Below are positions 58,453 through 64,000 of a DNA stretch of 64,000 bases, piece by piece. Source of the stretch: Hypholoma sublateritium FD-334 SS-4. Taxonomy: Eukaryota > Basidiomycota > Agaricomycetes > Agaricales > Strophariaceae. Position 1 is the first letter of the stretch; every line of letters starts with the position of its first letter. The notes beneath the pieces were generated by a model that was not told where the DNA came from, did not search any database, and saw only the letters and a program-made list of their open reading frames with translations. Location of the stretch: positions 1 through 64,000 of the forward strand of contig KN817661.1 in NCBI GenBank assembly GCA_000827495.1. The letters run 5' to 3'. The translations under genes were made by a program, and so were the position numbers.

Positions 58453-61400
58453 TCAGAAGATTGCCCGCACCCCAACATGTAGGGCCACGTACCGTTTCAC
58501 AGTCTTCTCCTTATCATCATCCTTCCCCTTCCTCTTCTTCGCATTTCGAGTTGTGTCGGTTGTAGCTAAGATCGACGACATACATGCCTTCACATCAAGT
58601 ACAATTCGTCGCCATTCAGCAGTGCTATCGTCTTGATATTGCGATCGATCCAGGATGGCCCGGCCCCACCACGCGAGCAATGTTAGAAGCGATATCAAAC
58701 CATTCGGGCCACTCTTTCGGAGCGGATCCCAGATGGAGCCGTTGTCAACATCGTAGATGGGCTTAGGAATATTACCAGTGCCCTGTCGAAAGGCGGGTTG
58801 CATATTATTCCACCATTTCGCGACAGCGATCCCGAGCTCGGCTGAATCGGATATGCAGGGTATTGCATCGTATTGCCTGACTCCCTGTTTCGATTTTGTT
58901 GCCCACCGCGACCATTCTACTGGTCGTGCGGCAATCGCGGGAAGGGCGTTCTATAAAAGTTTATCAGTTCGTACATGTAATTGATAAACTATAAGTGTAC
59001 GCACTTTGGTCCCTGCAACGTCTCCGAAACCTAACTTTTCCTCCAATGTAAACCATGTGTCAACACACAACTTCCAATCTTCTCCGAGATCGCGAGTGCA
59101 GAGATGGCCTTTGGCAAGCAGGACCCATGCAGGTGGACCAGTCGACGTTGGAGGGATATTCTCCTTGCCCGGGTGAAGAGTTGTTACCAATTGAGGAGTG
59201 GAATCACCGATTTGATTCAGCATCTCCGAGCGCTTGGACGGAACAGCAGCACGCGATGAGCGACGGATGTTGTCATTTTGTACGCTCAAGCCTGTCCCGG
59301 CTTCGGACTCACGCAAAGGAGCTGGTGGCGAGGTAATCGAGGAGATGATCGCAGGCGATAGCGACACGTTAGCCGAGCTCGTAGCCGGTGGTGGGACATC
59401 GCGCAAGGTAGCAGCTGGCGGTAATGCATTGAGGACCGAAGGCAACACGTTGGGTGGGGTGTTGGACGACGGCAGCAGCGCTGTGGAACCCAGAGATGAG
59501 GTATCGGGCAGCATATCGAGCGAATATGAGGGTGGTTCTCGCCAGAAGTGGTCGGATCGTGATTTAGCCTGATCTGATGACGGGAGGTACAAGTCGTGTC
59601 CGGAAGTGGCAGCATTGGGACTCGGATGTGTGTCCAGGAAGAAGTCTAATGGATCATACGAAGACGAGTTCATAGGCATATTGGCGTTGTTGTAACGCCA
59701 CACGTTCGACTCGGAACTGCTCATGTACCCTCCTATGCTGCCTGTGAACATAATTAGTAGATGGAAGGACAATACGATGAAGTGTCGCACTCAGTATGTC
59801 GTTTCTCTGAGCGCCCAAACCATCGTCACCAAACATATTGGCAAAAGGAAATCCTGTACACTCGTGAGCATAGTTCATACATTCAGATTATATTACTTAC
59901 TTGTTGCGCCGTAGCCAAAACCGGGCGCAAGTGGATGTCCTGCTTGCCCTAGACCCTGGAGGTGAGAGAAACCGTCGCCGACGCCAACGTTGACGTTCAT
60001 AATTGAGAGATCGCCAAACGAGCCTGAATGTGTGGTTTCGGTGGTTTGTAACGTTGGGTCGATGTCTATCTGGTCTTCAGAGATAGGCTGCGACAAGAGA
60101 GGCTGAGGCGAGAGAGGCTGGGGTGGGAGAGGCTGAATCGAGGCAGACGATGATTCCGCAGGTAACGTAGTGGTAGATGAGGATGTGGGTGGTGTGGCGA
60201 GCGTTGGTTGAGGTGTTAAGGTCTCGGGAGGTGCGTCGGTGGACGAATTTGCTGACACATCACCTGGAGACTTGTCACGGGCATTGGCGATCGGCTCAGC
60301 AGGGTTAGCGCTAGATGACGGTGGTGTGGCGAGCGTTGGTTGAGGTGTTAAGGTCTCGGGAGGTGCGTCGGTGGACGAATTTGCTGACACATCACCTGGA
60401 GACTCGGCCCGGGCGTTGGCGATCGGCTCAGCAGGGTTATCGCTAGATGACCCTATCGCGCGCAGAGCTCTCACTGATTGGGCTAGAGATTGAAAGAAAA
60501 AATTAGTACCATGCTTTAATTGACTGTCAAAAATGCGTACGATAGACATCTTCAACAAAAGCGGTAAACAATGGCAAGACAGCTTCTTCGAATTTGAGAA
60601 TGTCGCCAAATTTGGTGCCGAGTCTATTTTCGCCAATATGAAAACTATGTATATTTCAAGTTAGAAGAGGCCGCAAATGTGTAGCCATGAAAACATACCT
60701 AGCAATAGATATATTACCATTTGCCTGGGGATGAGGCCCTCCCACGAGCACAGAGAGGGACCAGCCTGTGCGGTCGGCAAGAATATTCAGAAACTCGATG
60801 AGAAAATTGGGTAATTTGTTGATCTCGCTAAAGAACAACACCCGTGGGCCGTTAGTCGCTGCCTACAAATCATTCGTACGAAACACTTACTCGAGAAATG
60901 ACTCCGGCGTTCGCTCTTCCGGAGCCAGCTTCCTCTCTTCTTTCAACCTGGTGTGCTCGGCGATTTTTTCTAAGACCGCATCCTTGGTCGATTCAGGCTC
61001 GTTTTCGAGAGCCTCCTTCAACGCTTGCTTGATGCAGGCAAGCGACCCGCCCGCAGGCAGCTTCCCTTTGTTCTTGTTACGAAGTGATTGAATTAGCTCT
61101 TGCGTGCGGGGCTGAGCCTTCTCTCCATAGTGCATCTTGGAATACATTTCCATAAACTGTGGTTTACGCGACGTGTCTTTGAGTGTAAGTGCCTCGGAGA
61201 CAGTAGTGGTCGCAGTCTTCGATCCTGCCGCAAGTTTCCCGTGTTGGCCGGCGCGCCATCGAAACCACGTTCTGAGTTGCTGCACAAATAGATTAGCTTA
61301 GACTTTTTAAGTTGTGAAGTCGAAGGATTGCTTACTTCTTGGCGTTGCGTGATACGCTGACCGAGATTTACGCGGTCTTCAGGAGATAAGTGGTCTTCGG

Positions 61401-61664
61401 ACTCGGCATCAGGGTACCGAATAGCAAGTTCAGGGTAATTTTGTTGCCATTCTTTGTAAAGCCGGGCCCAGAACGCGTCGTACTTTGGTCGGAGGGAATT
61501 GCGAATGATGAGATATTCTTCAAAGCGTTCATATAAAAATGTGCGCTGCTCGGGTGTTGTCCATTCTTTCTTTAGGTATGAATAAAATAGATTTAACTTT
61601 TAGCTTTTAGTACCTGAGATGCATCGGAAAGACGTACGGAGCTGTTCTTAGTTTTGCTTGACAT
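58453..61664 (-). CDS. Unrecognised basidiomycete protein with internal 44-residue duplication
   Basis: Nine exons join in phase to 928 residues: 61664-61614, 61569-61336, 61279-60891, 60827-60699, 60644-60541, 60482-59901, 59853-59791, 59741-59005 and 58950-58453. The N-terminal region (KEWTTPEQRTFLYERFEEYL, then LRTWFRWRAGQ) resembles a widespread Agaricomycete family whose members start with a W-x4-QRxFL pattern and have a basic helical segment; its function is unknown. The middle is Pro/Ser/Thr-rich with two nearly identical 44-residue units. The C-terminus (EWSRWATKSKQG, PIYDVDNGSIWDPLRKSGP) is compact and ends in a basic NAKKRKGKDDDKEK stretch that could be a nuclear signal. It is head-to-head with the gene at 62082. 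Confidence 0.75.
60188..60451. repeat. Tandem duplication of 132 bp in the coding sequence
   Basis: The 132-bp unit 60188-60319 is repeated immediately as 60320-60451 with only a few base changes. Because 132 is a multiple of three, the frame is kept and the protein gains a second copy of a 44-residue unit (NPAEPIANAR, SPGDVSANSSTDAPPE). The low divergence points to a recent event. Confidence 0.9.
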
Positions 61665-62081
61665 TGCAGCCGCGAGGTTTCAAGATACTTGTGCAACACT
61701 TGTGCAACACTTGTGTATTCACAGCGGATGATAAAAAGCCTTCAGCGCTTGCCGAATTACCGGCATTACGGCGTTGTACCGGCAAGTTCGTCCCACTCAC
61801 TATACGAAGCGTAAAGAAGCAAATGAACTATGCAGGTGGCTGAAAGCCACCAAACCTTAAATATTACCGCCAATGAGGGATAATCATCCGAAGCGGATAG
61901 CTAGCTAATATAGGTTCATTGCATATGTGTTTTTCATCCTCCCGCTTTAAAGCTTTTTGGGGCTCTCGCCTCCGTTGCAAATGTGGTCATTACAAAAAGA
62001 AAGGCTGGATTTGCGTTCAAGGTATTTACTTTTGTTTTCCGACATCACTCGGCAAGAACATTGCTCGGCAACATACATGAC
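61665..62081. promoter_or_regulatory. Divergent intergenic region
   Basis: About 420 bp lie between the start codons of two head-to-head genes. A CCAAT-type box (GCCAATGAG, near 61869) is visible. If the plus-strand gene starts at the upstream in-frame ATG at 61983, the shared region shrinks to about 320 bp. Confidence 0.35.
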
Positions 62082-63352
62082 ATGACTAATCTCGGTGACT
62101 ATCTAGGTTGTTTTTTGACCGAGGTCAATAGATCAGGCGTCCTTGTTATATCCGGTGCGTTACCTCTAAACCTCGCAATATACCTCAAACTCATCAACAC
62201 TATCTAGGTGCTGGTTGTCCCCTGCACGATGGGGCTCCCTACATTATCCCTGGATGCAAGCTCCACAATAATCGCCCTCCCCCGGGAACAATCATCGCCA
62301 AATCGATATTCAACCACTACAAGGAAGATCAAGTTGTAGGCCAAACTCTGTCCGATCTGGCTGCTCAATTTGCCGCCGGTCATCCATCCGAAACCGAAGC
62401 CAATCAACCGGCCCCTGTGATACCGACTGTCCCCAACACTCCGCAGTCGACCCCCACCCGCTCTGCGTCGTTGAATCGGCCCCTCTCTCTTACTGGTGAT
62501 CTGGCCGCAATCGACTGGGCGGCGGTCGCTGCATCAGCCAATTATTACCAAAATTATGGCTCTGGCTCTGACCACTCGTCCGAGGAGAAGCCGCCTCCGC
62601 CTTTAGACCCACTTGAACTTTGGGGACCTCCACCTCCCTCGCCGACTGAGAGCCAGATTGACTCAAACTGGCCAACAAAATCGCGCGCTCAGGCTGATGA
62701 AGGCGGTACCCAAGACGACGTTGACTCTGACTTCGACTCCGACATCAACCCGGACGACTTCGATGATTACGATTATAGTCGACCCCCACTATGGACCCCC
62801 GCTTTTTATCGGCCTTCTTCGAACGTCGAATGTACGCATTGGTATGACGCTGCTGATGTGTTGTATGCGGAGGCCGAGGCTGCTGTCGAGCTTCACGATG
62901 CGCGTGAGTGGGTTGCGGCAACAGCCGCCGCTCTCGTGGCTTCTCGAGCTGCCGCCGATGCAGCTACTATAGCTGCTTTCCACGCTGCCCAGGATTCGAC
63001 GCAAGATGCCGCCGAAGTTCACAGACTTGGTCTGGATATGGCCAAGGCTGAGGCGGAGGCTGCATCTAGAGCTGTTGAAGCTGCTGACGCTGCCGCCGCA
63101 GAAGCACGCGCCCAGGAGCATGCCTTGGCCATGGGCATCGATGTTGACGTTGACACCAACAATCGTCCCGAAGGTGCCGGAAACGCCAACCCCGAAACCA
63201 GCCAGGATGTTGACAACGATCTCGAAAGCGACGGAGACAGCAACGAAAACGGATATATAAGTACCTTACCTTGGGGTACGAGCGGGTATTGGTCAGTTCA
63301 TGATCAGATTCGTGTTCTCGGAGAGCCCTATTCGGAGTACTCAGAGCACTGA
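62082..63352 (+). CDS. Unrecognised alanine-rich acidic protein
   Basis: Two exons (62082-62154 and 62208-63352), joined across a 53-nt intron, encode 405 residues; an in-frame ATG at 61983 would add 33. The start (MTNLGDYLGCFLTEV, then GAGCPLHDGAPYIIPGCKLH) contains two cysteines in a compact segment. A Pro/Ser-rich linker follows, then a very acidic stretch (DDVDSDFDSDINPDDFDDYD) and a long Ala/Glu-rich helical region (EAEAASRAVEAADAAAAEAR) likely to form a coiled coil. I recognise no family. Composition suggests a soluble, perhaps nuclear, protein. It is head-to-head with the unrecognised gene at 58453-61664. Confidence 0.65.
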
Positions 63353-64000
63353 ACATCTTTTGTCTGACTACAAATTGTACGCTATTCGGACGTTCCATAT
63401 ACCTGCCGTGCTATATACTATTGAATGTATAGATGATCTCTGAAAATAAACTTGTGATGTAAAGATGTTGGCTTCGAAACTTCCCTCTGATTGAGCTTCG
63501 CGGAAATATGAGAAATGGAAACATTGAAGTGTCATCTGAGCTGCAACATCTTACAGTCTTATATTTGGTTCTTGTATAGCTGTCATATTGTCTGTATATT
63601 TCTGGATAAATGTCAGCTGGATCACGGCGGCGGTAGTCGAGTTACGTGTGATTGAACTGCGTGGACGTCCGACGGTGGAAAAGAAAACATCAGTAGCGGC
63701 GGAAATACATGGGATCTTGTGGTCTATCATAGTTACTGTATAGTCACCGTAGGCTATATATTCGTGGCTAAATTTCATCTCGAAATTTTTTTTGGAGAAA
63801 GGACTGCTCAATATCAGTGGAGAAGCAAAGCAAGATTCCAACGTAATCTTAGAGCGACTTGGATTTGAAGCAACGAGCAGCCGAAAAATACGACCCGAGC
63901 ACTTTACACAGCAAAAAAAAAACAGATATGGAATTTAACTAATGCTATTTAACAAACTGCAAAGTTTCAGAGCAGCCGGTAAGAGCGCGCATATGCTATA
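63353..64000. other. 3' flank, no gene recognised
   Basis: AT-rich DNA with one minus-strand open frame of 96 codons (63551-63841) that matches nothing recognisable. A run of A at about 63905-63915 lies near the window end. Confidence 0.4.

Noticed and set aside
1..64000. tRNA, rRNA, CRISPR arrays and reverse-transcriptase genes.
   Set aside because: None recognised by eye; a tRNA scan was not possible, so small RNA genes could have been missed.

Overview
The window is nuclear DNA of an Agaricomycete-type basidiomycete fungus. The evidence is the dense set of short (about 45-70 nt) GT-AG introns, very small exons, and gene families typical of this clade: a Plavaka-type transposase, a DUF6698-like protein, a TET/JBP dioxygenase, a GmrSD/DUF262-like protein, a DUF6593 domain and F-box proteins with an N-terminal coiled coil. 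Three ambiguous bases (149, 179, 48142) point to a draft assembly. Exon models were built by eye from splice signals and reading-phase continuity; no database search was run.

Layout. 1-11 kb is mobile-element territory: a transposon-like terminus (1.4-1.84 kb), an apparently intact 11-exon Plavaka transposase (3.3-6.8 kb, minus) and a divergent DUF6698-like partner (7.0-8.5 kb, plus), followed by GC-rich debris with a fragment of S-adenosylmethionine synthetase. 11.1-14.45 kb holds an intact 11-exon gene with a C-terminal TET/JBP-type 2-oxoglutarate/Fe(II) dioxygenase domain and a long unrecognised N-terminal part. 14.5-20.4 kb is a graveyard: a broken HSP90 copy with retained introns, a degenerate tandem repeat, and a cytochrome P450 lacking its heme-binding end. 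A 2.04 kb element with terminal inverted repeats lies at 20.59-22.63 kb.

23-43 kb is the host core: an oligopeptide transporter (OPT), the small Golgi protein Kish (KSH1), an F-box/LRR-like protein, condensin subunit SMC2 and a DUF262-type protein related to the N-terminal domain of GmrSD restriction enzymes.

44-52.9 kb is the most unusual part. Two minus-strand paralogues share a 12-exon N-terminal module of about 540-550 residues, including an 11-nt micro-exon. In each, the reading frame continues through a conserved thirteenth splice junction into a different C-terminal module: a Gti1/Pac2 (WOPR) transcription-factor domain in one, a DUF6593 domain in the other. An 810-bp inverted-repeat element with palindromic ends lies between them.

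53-64 kb contains a small ricin-B-type lectin-like gene, a second F-box-type protein, and a head-to-head pair of unrecognised proteins, one with a recent 132-bp internal tandem duplication. No rRNA, tRNA, CRISPR array or retroelement reverse transcriptase was recognised.
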